Source of the DNA: Talinum fruticosum
Lineage: Eukaryota; Streptophyta; Magnoliopsida; Caryophyllales; Talinaceae
NCBI GenBank assembly: GCA_021018815.1
Contig: JAITYX010000012.1
Span: 7,675,001-7,739,000, forward strand
Direction of reading: 5' to 3'
DNA length: 64,000 nt
Below the pieces are notes generated by a model. That model was not told the origin of the DNA and did no database searches. It saw nothing but the letters and a program-made list of their open reading frames with translations. The position numbers were made by a program, and so were the translations under genes. Positions 33,760 to 46,834 of this stretch are shown here, in pieces (the first letter of the stretch is position 1; each line of letters starts with the position of its first letter).

Positions 33760-35344
33760 TGAAGACTCGGACTTTCACTTACCCATTTCGAGTTCCATCA
33801 CCGAATCAGGTATAGGACTTCATCTCTTATAGGGTTTTGACTTCAAGTCATTCCATGCCTCTTAGAAACTTTTACGTGTGATATAACATTTCTTCGAGTG
33901 TTATAGAAACTATTATGCTATTTTTGCTCGACTCGATTGACTCGGAAAGCATACTTCTATATGCTACTTCTCACTCGGTTCGAGTCACTCAACACTCGGA
34001 TATATCGCATGATTCAAACATTATCTTTTCCGCGCTCAAACTCGGGTCCGACTTCATTATTCAGGAATTACATTGTCCCAAGTCGAGCATATTTAGTTGG
34101 AATTTTTGTTTAGTCTAGATCAAGTCTGTTTACTCCGATATTCTTTATCCGACTTGATTACCTTCTAGACCGACTAAGATGGAATTTAAGTCTCATGGAT
34201 ATTAGACTCGGAAAATTACTTCTCTTTTCGACCCGGATAATTAGTCACTTAATTATCTTAATTATATTATTATCTCGTGTCTAATCTTGGACCAAAGTAT
34301 TTTATACTTTGAGAACCAAATTGGTTTACTTTTGTAGGTTATTCAAACGAGGCTATCCTAAATTTGAATTACAAAAGTGACCAGGCTTCAAAACGTCAAA
34401 TCACCAACAGACAAGGCTTTTTCCACTTCGACCTAGCCCCGGACAATCGTGTCGGGGTTGTCTGTTTGCAAAGCTGGAAATCTGCGACACTAAGCTCAAC
34501 GGTGGTTTCTACCTTATTTTTCAAGACACCACCAATGGTTTTGGGACTTCCAAAGGAGTCAAGAACCGTTGCCCAACGTTCATATCTCAACGGATATTTT
34601 CCGAGTGACTCAAAAATCATCTACAACGGTCTCAAAGGATTTCCAGTCGGAAGATGGACACAACGGCTATGCTCGCTTGGTCATCTATAAATAGAAGCCA
34701 ACTTTCAAGACTTGAAGATTTGCCGAATCTATTGTTAATATACATACTTGATCAAAAGTCATTGTATTCATTCTCAATCTTCTACTTACAACTCCAATTT
34801 TGTATTTCATAATATTCGAAGTTGTAAGGTCTTGTACTCGATTACAAAACACTTTCTTTCCTACTCTCTAAGTAAGGTCCCTTGACTAAGCTGTAAGGGT
34901 TAACTTAGCTCAGCTGTCCGTGACTGTAAGGGCTATCTCGGTCAGGAAGTATTAGATCGGATAAGGGAATTTCGAGTCTAGGAAAAATTTGTAAGAAGTT
35001 GTTTAAGGGAGCAACTTGGCTTAAGTCGATCTACTGTATTTTGTGGACTAAAAATAGTGGATTTGACTTCGTGTTTGGATTAGCACGGTCCGTGGTTTTC
35101 CGCCCAGGAGGGTTTCCGCGTACTTTCCGTGTTATTAATTTTCTAAGTGCATTCTAGACTCAAACATTTTCGGTTTAATTTGTTTCTTCGCTCTTCACTC
35201 GAATTACGAGTTTGTGCTTTTACGAGCTCATCCACGACTCTCGCTCACCTCGGATTCTCATCTATATTAAATTTCAAACAAATTCCATCATCACCCTATT
35301 CACCCCCTCTAGGGTGACTTAGCCTCTCCCTGAGCAAACCTTCA
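33760..35344 (+). mobile_element. copia solo LTR, TSD TCAGC
   Basis: Plus-strand copy of the copia LTR (TGAAGACTCGG start, CCTTCA end), 1,585 bp, flanked by an exact TCAGC duplication at 33755-33759 and 35345-35349. No internal region, so a solo LTR formed by recombination between LTRs. It lies inside the RNase H tail of the minus-strand copia and carries TATAAATA near 34689. Confidence 0.93.
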
Positions 35345-35595
35345 TCAGCTAAATAAAATTTGGTAGGAATAAACTCAAGTTCAATATCACCTTTTTCGAG
35401 TGGTCTCGCAGAAAATTATACCGACCTCAATATGCTTTGTTTTTGAATGATGAACTGGATTCTTGATGATTTTTATGGCACTTGATTATCACACTTGATT
35501 GGGATAGATGTGAATGATAGTCTAAGATCCTTCAAGTGTTGCTTGATCCATAGAATCTAAGCACGGAAGCTCCAGCTGCTATGTACTCTGCCTCT
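35345..35595 (-). pseudogene. minus-strand copia RNase H fragment
   Basis: Reverse complement matches 8025-8285 of the plus copy: the LWIKQHL-like block, KHIEV-like block and FIPTK-like block, in mixed frames. Interrupted at the AEAEY active-site codons by the next solo LTR. Confidence 0.82.
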
Positions 35596-37533
35596 TGTAG
35601 ACACCTAAAAAGTGTTATCTCATATCTCTTTAATTCTATATTTTATTATGTTGGCCCGATGATGAAATCCCGAGTTCTATTTGTGGATTTGGATCTCGGA
35701 TCGTGTTTGAATAGTGCGACATAAGCCGATAAACCACAAAGAACCCCCATGACCAAATAAACCACCTTTTTTCCTTGGATCGGTCCACAAATCCCCATTT
35801 CTTTCGGGCGATCCAAGAACCCGGTCCAGACTTTCGGAGACAACAAAGTCCGAGTGCTATATGCCAGGAAATTCCAAGCTCGAATATCGCATTCTACTAT
35901 GTGTGTTTAAGCTCTACAAAACAGTCCACACGAGATTAAGAGCTTTTCCCCTCAAAATGATGTCGTGGCCGGCGCTTGCAACCTCGGAGTTTTAAGTGAA
36001 ACGCTGCGTTTTGGCTTGGAGAAGCCTTTGGAAACACGGTAGGGCATGAAACCCTAGGAGAGCCCGGGTGGTTGGCGCCCGCAAGTCGAGTCCTATCCAG
36101 CTTTATCCTTTCTATCCAGGTTCAATCTCTTGATTTATTGGCTCGGTTTTGTTTCTACTTGTTTTGGACAACGAGACTACATACAAACCCTAGGTAATTT
36201 GTGACCTAGGTCTCTCCCTATAAATAGAGAGCCTTGGCTCTCATTGAAGAAGGGCTTTCTCGGAGGCATAATGTCTGTAGAAAGCTAACCGGAGCACTCA
36301 TACCTAAATGTTACTCTGCCGAAATTACTATCAACCATCCATCTTTTCTCTACTTATCATTGTTGAATCCATGCAAACAGACTAAAGAATATTTAGTTAT
36401 TCCGATCTCTCGACACTTATTCGACTAATGTTTCCTATTACCTACATACGTAGTTCACAAAACAAGCTCTTTTCTTTGATTTGTCGCCGTCGCATCAAGA
36501 GATCCAGCGTAGAGATCCAAATTAGCAAGTTGGGACAACCCGAGGGCAATCGTTCAGCCTTCTAACGGTTTATATTATTTTTATACTTTCTTTATTGCTT
36601 TCCAGTATTGTGGACAAATGATGTATCATTTTTAATTCCTCCCCGTGCAATGTAATCTTTCGGCTTTTCATTTTTTTTTCTTTTTGCTTTCTTTAATGCT
36701 TTCTTTAGCACTTTCTTTATTGCTATTCCTATGATTCTGTTTGGTTGCTTTCACTTATTGTTTTAGCATGTTGTATGTTTATGTGTAGCACGTTATTTTA
36801 ATATACTACTCAAACTACATGGTCATCTTCGGACGGGCGGAATGGAAGGGTTTTCCCTACGTTTTATACCCTCGCCTCGAATCCGATTCTCGGTTCAAAG
36901 ACCGATGGAATTAATTTTAGCCTTTTTCGGTCTTAGTCTTTCCATACTAAGATCGAAAGAGCAATTTTTTTTATTTTTTATGTTTTGTTAGTTTTCTTCC
37001 TAAAACAGACTAGCGACTCCCTTCTGTTTTATTCTCGTTAAAAATTGCATCTTGGTTATTTTCTCGGTTGTAGGGTAAATAGAAAAGGCTAGATTCGCCT
37101 ACCGTGCCGGAGGCCGAGGTTGACTGTGTCGGCCCGGAACTATAGCCGGCGTCGGCGACCGCCGAGTGCAGGCTGCCGCGTGGGCTGGTCAGCGGCCGAG
37201 GCTTTGGTCCGGATTGGTGTTTTCACACCGGTTCGCACTGAAGCCTCACGGCAAAAACCCTAGTTTCTAATTTTATTTGTCCCTTAATTAGGAAATAATA
37301 TCTCAGGAATTCTGAAAATAATTTATAAAATTGAAATAATTACTAAAACGCCAATCAATTAAATGTATTTTAACTTGTTAACTCGACTCAATAAAATTCG
37401 AAAATCTTAATAAAAGGTTCATCTTCATATTCTAAAATCGATTATCAAAAACCATCTTCAAAGTCAATCTTAAAAAAGAGACCGGATACAAGTGGGGAAG
37501 CTCGGCGGGCCCCGGCCAGCTGTGGTTCCTACA
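35596..37533 (+). mobile_element. Retand-like solo LTR
   Basis: TGTAGACACCTAAAAAGTG...GGTTCCTACA, 1,938 bp, matching the Retand-type LTRs at 14668 and 27847. Flanked by CCTCT (35591-35595) and CCTAT (37534-37538), a 5-bp duplication with one mismatch. TATA box near 36221. Inserted in copia RNase H. Confidence 0.9.
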
Positions 37534-38549
37534 CCTATGTCTGTTGATAGAGCAACCGAATTTTGTTTCTTCGAATGCTAGGAGATGAGTGATTAACCTA
37601 GAAATTGACATGCTCTCGAAGTGCTCTTTCTATCAACTTTATATCCAACATAGTAAGCATCCGAGTATCAAGTGAGAGTCGGATCCGAGTATCCAAGTGA
37701 GCGTCGGATCCGAGTCCTTAGAATACCGGAGACCGAGTGTCCGAGTCCATGTAAGATATCTAAGAATTCTCTTCACCTCGGTGAGATGTGATTCCTTTGG
37801 GTTAGCTTGAAATCTTCCACATAGACAGACACTAAACATGATATATGGCCTACTAGATGTAAGATAAAGTAGAGATCCAATCATACCTCCGTAGAGATTC
37901 TAATCTACATCTTTAACTTTCTCATTTGAGTCCAGTTTAGTACTCGCTTACTCATTGGTGTTATAGCATGTCTCACATCTTGTAGCTTGACCTTCAATAG
38001 TTTGAGCTGGTTCTTGAACTAGCTCATACCGAGTTGGCTCGGTTCCTTTGTTTTTGTTCATTCTATGCTCAACCTCTACTATGTCATCTTCATCTTTATT
38101 GAGCTTGAGATCCGAGAAAGTGGATTCACTTATCCTGCCATGATCAATTTCATCAAAGATAATGGGGATACTTTCTTCCACTTTGTTAGTTCTCTTATTA
38201 AAGATTCTATAAGCTTTGCTATGTGAAGAATAACCAAGGAAAATACCTTTATCTAACTCGCGTCAAATTTGGTCAAATGTTCCTTACCATTGGTATGCAC
38301 AAAGCGGTTACATCCGAATGCTTTGAAGTAGGAAATGTTAGGCTTGTTTCCTTTGTACAGACTCATAGAGTGTCTTCTTCGGAATGGGTCGAATGAGGCA
38401 TCTCGTTGAAAGTGTAGTTTGTTGTATTGACTACCTCAACCCAAAAATAGTAAGGTAGATCATTTTGAATCATCATTGTCCTTCCTATTTCTTTATGTGT
38501 CCTGTTTTTCTCTCTACTACTCGTTCTGTTTTTCTCTCTACTACTCGTT
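37534..38549 (-). pseudogene. minus-strand copia RT/RNase H and integrase C-terminal part
   Basis: On the minus strand: RT end MIGSLLYLTSSRPYIMFSV (37639-37884); then a junction near 37950 where the central RT is missing; then the integrase C-terminal/linker frame (37948-38181, MEESIPIIFDEID) and integrase text up to VVERK-like codons near 38500-38549. A 24-bp tandem duplication (CTGTTTTTCTCTCTACTACT) lies at 38501-38548. The piece ends where the Retand LTR begins. Confidence 0.85.
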
Positions 38550-40063
38550 CGTTAAGAATAAGAATAAAGCATGAAAAGAGGGAGTCGCCGATCGAGTTTT
38601 AAGATGAAAACTAATAAAAATAAAACTTGCTCTTCCAATCTTAGTATGGGAAAACTAAGACTAAAAGAGGCCAACATTACCTCCATCGGTCTTTGAACCG
38701 AGAAACATATTTGGGGGCGAGGGTATGAAATGTAGGGAAAACCCTTCCATTCTACCAGTCCGAAGACGACCATTACTAATTTGAGTACTATATTAAAATA
38801 ACGTCTTACACACAAACATATAACATGGTAAAATGATAAATAAAAGCAACCAAACAGAATCAAAGGAAAAGCAATAAAGAAAGTTGTAAAGAAACCGATA
38901 AAGAAACCAAAAAGAAAAGAAAAGCGAAAAACTAAAAGATTACATCGGGCGGGAGGAATTAAAAGAACGATTACATCTCTTTAATCCACAATACGGAAAG
39001 CGATAAATGAAGCATAAAACTAATAAACCATTTAAAGGTTGCACGATTGCCTTCAGAGTTGTCCCACCTTGTTAATCCGAATCTCTATCGCTGGATCTCT
39101 TGATGCGACAACGACAAATGAAAGAAAAAGGGCTTGTTTTTATGAACTATGGATGTAGGAAATAGTAAAGATCAGTTGAATGAGTGCCCGGATATCATAA
39201 TAATTGAATATTCTTTACCTCTTTGCACCGATTCAACGACGGTAAGTAGAGAAGAGATGAATGGATAATAATAATTTTGGCAGTAATAACGTTTAGGTAT
39301 GAATGCTCTAGTTAGCTTTCGTAGCATTATGCATAGGAGAAAGCCATATGGGAATGAGAGCCAAGGCTCTCTATTTATAGGGAGAGACCTAGGTCACAAA
39401 TGATCTAGGATTCACACTCGGCCAACCGTCCAAGCAGTTGCAAAGAAACCAGGCCAGAATCTCACAAGATTGAACCGGATAAAACAAAGATAAAATCGGA
39501 TAAAACCCGGTTCACGGCGCCGGCCACCTAGGTATGCGTAGGATTTCGTAATCTACCGTGTTTCCAAGGGATTCTGCAAGCCAAAATGCAATGTTTCACT
39601 TAACATTCCCGCGTTACGAGCACTCGTCCACAACATAGTTTTGAGGGGAAAGCTCCTAGTCTCGTGTAGACTATCTTGTGGAGCTTAAACACAGTACTTT
39701 AATGCTCGTGATCATGAAATGCAACCCTTTAACGCTGTCTTCGGTGTTCAGCTCCTTATCTAATTGGACAAAAGTAAAATGCAGTATTCTGAATTTGGAA
39801 TTTCTCGATACACAACACTAGACTCCATTGTCTCTAAAGGCTTGGATCGTTCGAAAGAAAGGTGGATTTTTGGATCAACCCAAGGCAAGAAGCTCGTTTA
39901 TTTAGTGCTGAGGGTTCTTTATGGTTCACCGGCTTATGCTTGCACCAATCGAATCATAGCCCGAGATTCAAATCCTCAAACAAGACTCGGGATTTCATCA
40001 TCGGACGAACGAAGAAAATACCAAAATAAAGAGATGAGAGATGACACTTTTTAGGTGTCGACG
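38550..40063 (-). repeat. truncated minus-strand Retand-like LTR
   Basis: Reverse complement of the Retand-type LTR from its start (40063; TGTCGACACC on the minus strand) through the TATA region (about 39372) to the tract matching about 16150-16190. The last roughly 500 bp, including the expected CA end, are missing. To the right lies a polypurine tract (GGGGGCTAAC on the minus strand), so this is the 3' LTR of a minus-strand element. Confidence 0.88.
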
Positions 40064-40489
40064 GTTAGCCCCCACTTTGACCGAGTTTAAAAAGATGAAT
40101 TGGTTGTATTCGAACCTGAACTCCAAAATGGGGCCTGGACATGATCGCAATGCATGCGTCCCGAAGTCCGGTAAGAGGATCCCGAGCTTAGCTTGATCGG
40201 AGCCTAAAGCTTGGGATATTTTGATGCTAAAACTTCGATCGTTCTTTTGATTTGAAGCTTGGCTAAATAATCTATCGTACTAACATGCTTGTTAGTGCAT
40301 AATCAAACCGACAAAAGTTCGAGTGTTTTATCTAAGTCATTCGATCAAAACAGATCGATAAAACTGTTCCAAAAAAGCCGATTAATAGGCCCGAAACTCC
40401 CACTTGCGTGCACAAGAGGACAAAGGGTCACATGCCTCGGTTAGTTAAGACTCCATAAGCTAGGTGGTAGGATAGGTCTGTAAAGGTTG
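40064..40489 (-). other. 3' internal region of minus-strand Retand-like element
   Basis: Homologous (reverse complement) to 27600-27846, including TTAGCCAAGCTTCAAATCAA-like text and the polypurine tract. It ends with GGTTG, the target duplication of the next insertion, and should continue at 43753. Confidence 0.75.
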
Positions 40490-43400
40490 TGTAACACCCC
40501 AAAACACCCCCGGGAGTATTACATCGCCGGAGTTCCTTAAAGGATCTCCTAAGGCTCTTTCTCGGTGTTGATTTGGCTGTCTAAACTCAACTAAAAGATA
40601 ACAACGATGGTTTCCCAAAAGGATCTTAGATTTCCTAAAAATTTCGGCAGAGTTCTGTTTGTAATAAGGACTAACCCATAGGCTTAAAGCCGTACAACCC
40701 TGCATGAAAAGCATAATATAACTCAACGAGCCACACGCTCGGAGTGTACAACTCAACGGCCACACGCTGGAGTCCAACCAATCATGCTATAAAACTTAAA
40801 ACAACCTAAGCTGGTTTACGAGTACATCGGGTACAACTATATGAACTAAATTACAAATACAACACTTGGAATCACAACAATGCATGACAGCCACGCGAGT
40901 CACTTCTATCATCAACAATCGCCAGGAGTCCGAAGTGTGCTAAGTATAGATTATGCTTCGAAAGTGTACCTGTAACACTCGGGAGGGAGCGGGGCAATTT
41001 GTGGGGGTGAGCAATAATCCACGAGGCTCACCGGAGTCTTATACCCTTAAAATGGAAATTCTTTACACATAATACTCATAGTAATGAAATCGGTGAAAGC
41101 ATAATAATATAATACAAATCTATATGGTTTTCAATGAAATCTCTTGAAGTCATTTGCAACATAAAGCTCTTAACACTTTAATCATTTGGAAGCTCGATTT
41201 GCAATTATTTTAGGAATGGAATCACATTAAACAAGGTGTAATCATCTGCACTCTCTTTCAAATACTTTCCGAAAATTCTTTCGGGGCTTTCAACGATTGA
41301 ACTAGCACCAGGCGGTTCTTGGGGCGCTACCCCGACTCAGGTTCCCGGCACCTATCTCTAGTCAAATACACTGGAAGGCTCCGCTTTCCTCGTCAGGAAA
41401 GAATCAACCTCTCCGGTTGATGGGCATCCCGATATGCATATCAGGACCCCGTGGCCTGATACGCACGACCACCTCCTTCCTCTAGTCTAAACAATCTAGC
41501 CCATAATTCATTTCAATCGAAGTGATCACAATCACTTATCAAACTTGGTTTCTAACCAAGATCTCAATCAATTTATCATCGTAGAAGGCATGACAAACCT
41601 GTCACCCTTCTAAATTCATTTTCTCAAATCCGATTCACTTTCTCAAACAAGATTCACTTTCTTAAACAAGATTCGCTTTCTTTAAAACACATTCACGTTT
41701 GAAAGGCGAGTTCACAAGAAGTTGCATCTAAGAATCATTTCATGTAAAATACAAAACGCCTTTCAAAACTACTTTTGAGCATCACGTAAAGAAATCACTT
41801 AACACGGATAACCACCATTCAATGCAAGCAATCATTCTCAACTCTTTCCAACTATACCTTTCTCAGTTCATCACTTTAGTACGATTAATTTCCATTTTCC
41901 GAGCCACAATAACCACGAGTGAATATCATCTAATTCAGCGCCCCAACTTCTCACAATTCTTTGTCTTTATTTCAATTCCTCATTCTATGTCTCTACTCGG
42001 TGAATTCACTTCGTTTGCTTACGTCTCAACTTTCCTCAACCCCCTGTCTTCACTCCAATTCCTCAATTTAACCTTACCATTCCCTGCCTCAAATTTACGT
42101 TGTACGTCTCTAACTCATTACTTAATTCTTACTCGTCCGTCCTTAGTTATGTAACTCTTAATCACTTTTCCATTACTCGGTTTCCGCTACCTTCGCTTAT
42201 CTTCACGCTAAGCTCAACCTCGAGGATTTAAATATACTTCGAACGTAATTAATCTCACCATCACCCATTTCTCACTTACATATCCCAAGTGCGCATCACT
42301 CAATACGAATTCATACTTCTCTTTATACTTCGACCTACCATTCCCCAATGTTCATAATTAGCTCTTTAATACCGCAGGTTCAAGAATCTCTAAGACTTAA
42401 TTAACTCATAATTCATATCAATGTCCCAACTCTTCATCCTTAATAGCTAATCGAAACTTCAATATTACTCATTTGACCTATGCAATCGACCTCTTCGGAA
42501 TCAGCACGTTCGGTTCAACCTTAAGTAACTACTAATCTCTTTAAAGTTCTCAATTTAGTTTTACTATTTAACCCAAGTAACTCCCTTCACGTCCCAATTC
42601 AGCCCTATCAATTTTCTAAATCCATTCCAAGCTCTTATTTCCAATCTCAAACCACGACTATAGGTCCGTTTCCGCGATACGAGATACTCAACGTTCACAA
42701 CAATTCAATATTCACATAACACATTCAACATTCACAACAATTCCATTTGGGTTTCGAAATTACTAATAGTTTAGAGTATAAGACTACCCACCTCGATTCA
42801 AGGATTGAAGGTTTGTTGGTTTGCTTGAGACTCGAGCTCCCTGGTTCGGTTCCTCCCTTTGTTCCTCTTTCCCTGCTGCTAGCCTCGGTTTCCGCCGCCC
42901 TCCTCTGCGCTCGACGCGAGTCGCCGGTCACGGTCCCGCGCTCACCGCTGCTCCCCTCGGCCCTCGCGTCCGCTTCTCTTTCCTTAGCCTCGGTTTCGCC
43001 CTCTCCTTCGGTCCTGGCCGTCCCTCGCGTTCGCCGATCGTCTCACCTTCGTTCGCCGTGGAGCCCGCCGGCCTCCGGTGGCTTTCCTTGCTCTCGCTTG
43101 CCCTCTCCCGCTCGCTCTGTCTCCCTCGCTCGGTCTCTCTCTCTCCCGCTATCTCCCTCTTCCCTTCTCCCTTCGCTCGGTTTCTTTTCCTTCTTGCCTT
43201 CCCGAGCCCTCGCTCTCCCCTTACCCTCCGGCCGCTCGGTGTTCGGGCGGCCACCGGCCTCTGCTCCGGCTCCCGCGCGTTCTCTCTCTCCCTCCCTCTC
43301 TATTTCCTGCTCGCTCCTCTGCTGCTCGGCTCCACCGAGCCCTCTTCGCTTCCCTCTCTTCCACCGCCTAATTCCATTGGTTAATGATCCTTATTGGGCC

Positions 43401-43747
43401 CCTAATTCGGTTTCTATCCCATCTCTTCATAATTCAACTAAGTAATCACCAGCCCATATACGACAAGTCCATATCTCCTCCCTTCCGTCCTCTTACACTG
43501 CTGCATCCTAACTTATTTTAATACGCCGGCCCGAAAATTCATAATCACCCAACAGTTTAGCTCAGCTAGAAAAAGGGAGGCGATCTCCTTGATTTAGTTT
43601 ATTCGACAGGTAGCTTCCGAAGGAGATTTTAAAGTAATAAATCTAGCTGCAAATAAACTCGGTCACTCAACCCCCTAGCTGCGGGGAATAATATTCGAGT
43701 AATTCTATGTTTTTCAGCTGCCTTTCTTTAAAATTCCGGGTATTACA
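40490..43747 (+). mobile_element. 3.26-kb solo-LTR-like element, TSD GGTTG
   Basis: Ends TGTAACACCCC and GGGTATTACA, flanked by exact GGTTG duplications (40485-40489, 43748-43752). Its first few hundred bases match the element at 12195. No gag, pol or transposase is found, so the simplest reading is a solo LTR of a long-LTR gypsy family. A GC- and CT-rich block at 42800-43380 stays open in several frames on both strands through base composition alone and is not called as a gene. Strand is arbitrary. Confidence 0.82.
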
Positions 43748-43900
43748 GGTTGTCACCAATGGGACCTCACGGCTCCTCGTGGCCGACGCCGGCCAGCCTT
43801 TGGTAGGCATGGCCCCCAGCATGCTCGTTAAATTCCCTTGGTCTCCCGCTACTTGGTTGACCCTTGTCTTGTATGGTTGGCTGCCTTGACCGAGTTTACC

Positions 43901-43908
43901 TATAAAAG
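43901..43908 (+). promoter_or_regulatory. TATA box upstream of PMD-like gene
   Basis: TATAAAAG, 130 bp before the ATG at 44031, followed by a CT-rich leader: a conventional plant promoter layout driving the antisense ORF. Confidence 0.6.
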
Positions 43909-44030
43909 CGGATGCTTGTTATGCTCGGCTTGCACACTTACTCCTCTTCTTGCTCTTGCCTTCCTCTTGTGCTCTCTTACTTTTCTTTTTCTTGAAAACT
44001 AGTTGGTTCCTAAAAATCCCTTCTTATAAA

Positions 44031-46610
44031 ATGTCTAGGAGGAAAGCCCATCTTGCCGAGAGGTCTAGGGCCGAGAAGCTTGTTCAAGATAACTTCCTTA
44101 AACGGGAATAACGTCCACGTAACGAGTGGAATCTGAGTGAGCTCTTTGTTGAGGCCGAGAGTCACGTTTCTTCATTGGCCATTACTCCTTTAGTAAGCTA
44201 GTTAGCTTAAGTTTCTTCTTTTACTCATTGAGAATAGCTCTTCAACTGAACAAAATCTTGTTGGATTTTTGTCTTGTAGAAAGGCTCGATTCGAAGTAGT
44301 GGAGCTATCCCTAAGTTCATGGAAACATGCAAGAGGATGAATTGTCCTCTAGAATATGTCATACATAGTGTCAAGTTTGGTCCTCTCTACCTTACTTTGT
44401 AACACCTTACCGATAAAAGAGAGAGGGATTACATTAGGGCCATTAGTGAGTGTCTGTTGAGACACTACCAACACTTTTCACCTTCCCTTTGGTGAAACGA
44501 CTATAATGCCTTTTGATTTTGTTGTTTTATCCAGTTTGGGCTTTAGTGGAGAGCCTCTAGGCTATGACTGGAACTTGTATAAAAATCGTGACTATCTTCG
44601 TCACCTCTTTGGCCCCATAGCTGATAAGTTTCCCGCGATAATTTCTTTAAGTATACCGTCCTTTTTGAGGCCTTTGAGGATGTTAAGCTCGGCCTCAACA
44701 ATCTTCTCAACAACAAGTCCGGATCGTGCTTGCTCTTCTCTTGAGTACGATCCTCTTCTCCGACCAAGTTGCTAAGGTTCATGTTCACTATGTGGTGAAC
44801 TTAGTAGACCTCGAAAAATAAGGGAGCTCAATTGGGGTGCTCCTGCATATACATGCCTCATTAGAGGCCTCCACTTCGGTGTGCAAGCATACAAAACCGG
44901 AGCCGGATTCAACTAATTATTTACCGTTGAATGGCTTGTGAAAAATTATTGAGGTTTGCTCAAGTTCTCTTTTTCTCCAATACATATATGGTTTTTTAAT
45001 CTTGTGTGGATAAAAATCTTACTTAATTTGCAAAATGAAGCTGTGGTTGTATGAATATTTCCCACATCTTTCTCCCGTTTCAACAAATCGTCCTGTATTT
45101 CCGGCCTCCGTATTATGGGCTAAGGTCTACCTTCAACGGCGTAACATTCATGAGATAGACTTCTTAAGATCTGCCCTTAACTGTGTGACCTCGGTATGCT
45201 TCTTTTTAATATTAAAATTTGCCTCAAAATATGCTTTAGAGAACTTTTTACCACACTTTTAACTTTCTGCCTCTACCCACGACCTGTGCCAACACCTGGG
45301 GCCCGCCTGTGGTGGACTCCAGCGTTGAATATTCACTGTTTTTCACCCGTTTTTTGCTTCCTTTCTTCTTGCTAGCTGATTTCTTTAATAAACCTTGAAT
45401 GTAGGCCAGCTTTCATCCTTTGGCCCAACTCCCACTTCCCCAAAGTGTCATTTTGGCACGAGAATTGAGTGAAAGGACGATCTTGTTTGAAGGTCCTTTT
45501 GGATTTTTGTTGGTATCTTGGGGAGAGGGTCAAACCTCAAATCCCGGTCAACACATGGCCTCCATTTGTTCCAGTCGATCCACCTCCGACCATGTTCTAC
45601 TTTCGTTCCCTTCATCCAAATGAGCAGGCGGCTGCTATCATGGGGTACCCTTTTACCTCATTTCTAAACTTGACCACATCCTATTCCCACCATGCGGCAC
45701 GGATCATGACCTAACCGGTGAGTTCACAACTCTTTCCTTATCATAGCTTGAATCTCTTGCGTGAAAATTAATCTTCGACTTTCGACAGCTCACTCCCGCG
45801 AACATCCATATCTCGAGTCTTGACGTGGATGTTACTCTTCCTAGGGAATCTGCTCGTTATGTAAAAATTTTCGAAATCCCGGAAGAAAAATGTATTGGGC
45901 ATCCTTTCCCTAGGAATTGGCGAGTAAGATTTCCATACTCTTCACTTTTAGTTGTATGCTAAAATTATTTTTGGCTAACACCATAGTATCAAGTTGTTTT
46001 TAAAGTATGACTGAGAACAATCCCGGACTATGTCCATCAATCATCAATTGGCTGTTCGGGGAATCCGTAACTTCCTCACTCGGGCGATCCTTTCCTACTT
46101 TTGGGTAAGTTGTTAATTAGTGGAGTTCTAATTTTATTGAGCTTTTAGAGATTGCTAATTACCCAACCATTCTTATAGAGGCGGCGATCTAGGGCATCTC
46201 CTTCCGATAGTCTTCTTGGCGGACTTGGGGTAAAAACACACCCATTCGACCAACAAGTTCCTTTTAGTACTACTACTAGAGAGAAGGCTCTTCACGACGT
46301 TCTTCACGGCATGCACCTCATAGGAGTGCTTCGAGGCAGGATCTAGCACTTCGAGCCTAGTGCTTTCGATGCCTGGACCCGGCTTTTCCGAGGTGAGCTT
46401 AAACATCTTGCCCCTGCCGGCTTTCAACCGTCATGAAAATCCTCTTTGTTTCCCTCGGTCTTCGTACAACAGCCAACCCATGAAGCTTCGCAATCTTGGG
46501 ACCACAGAGGTAGCTCTTATCAAAGTGACAAAGGTGGTCGGTTCTCCATATCCGTCTTGGAGGAATTCGGGAAGTACATCTTTGATGACGACTCGGATGA
46601 CAATGCTTAG
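44031..46610 (+). pseudogene. plant mobile domain-like (PMD) gene, multi-exon, antisense to Retand-like pol
   Basis: Starts MSRRKAHLAERSRAEKL at 44031. A frameshift lies near 44108, an intron begins near GTAAGC at 44193, and an exon starts after TTGTAG at 44280 (IPKFMETCKRMNCPLEYV). The next part has the PMD signature GETTIMPFDFVVL and GFSGEPLGYD (44490-44570), then RDYLRHLFG. Later pieces: LWLYEYFPHLSP (45040-45180), VNTWPPFVPVDPPP (about 45560), a PRNWR-ending exon (45789-45922), and an acidic end closing at TAG 46608-46610. PMD proteins occur as host silencing-related proteins and inside transposons. This copy has several stops and frameshifts. Exon borders are approximate. Confidence 0.72.
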
Positions 46611-46834
46611 AAGATTCCTTGTCTGCTTCCATCGTTGATGATTAGGGAGTCCCTTGTAGGGTGTTTGTTTATTTAGTATTTTCTTTGTAATGAGGACTCT
46701 TATGCAATGGGATGAGATGTAAGACTCAATTCTAAGAAATGCGTTCCTTTATTTAATATGATGCACAAAACTTAGGAAAAATTACAAAGACAAATCAAAA
46801 AAAAATTTGCACTAGCCTCCATTCCCTTTAAAAG

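Noticed and set aside
42747..43445. 232-codon open frame, longest in the window, rich in Ser, Pro, Leu and Arg
   Set aside because: It lies in a GC/CT-rich tract where several frames on both strands are open at once; no domain, no codon bias, and it sits inside a solo-LTR-like element.
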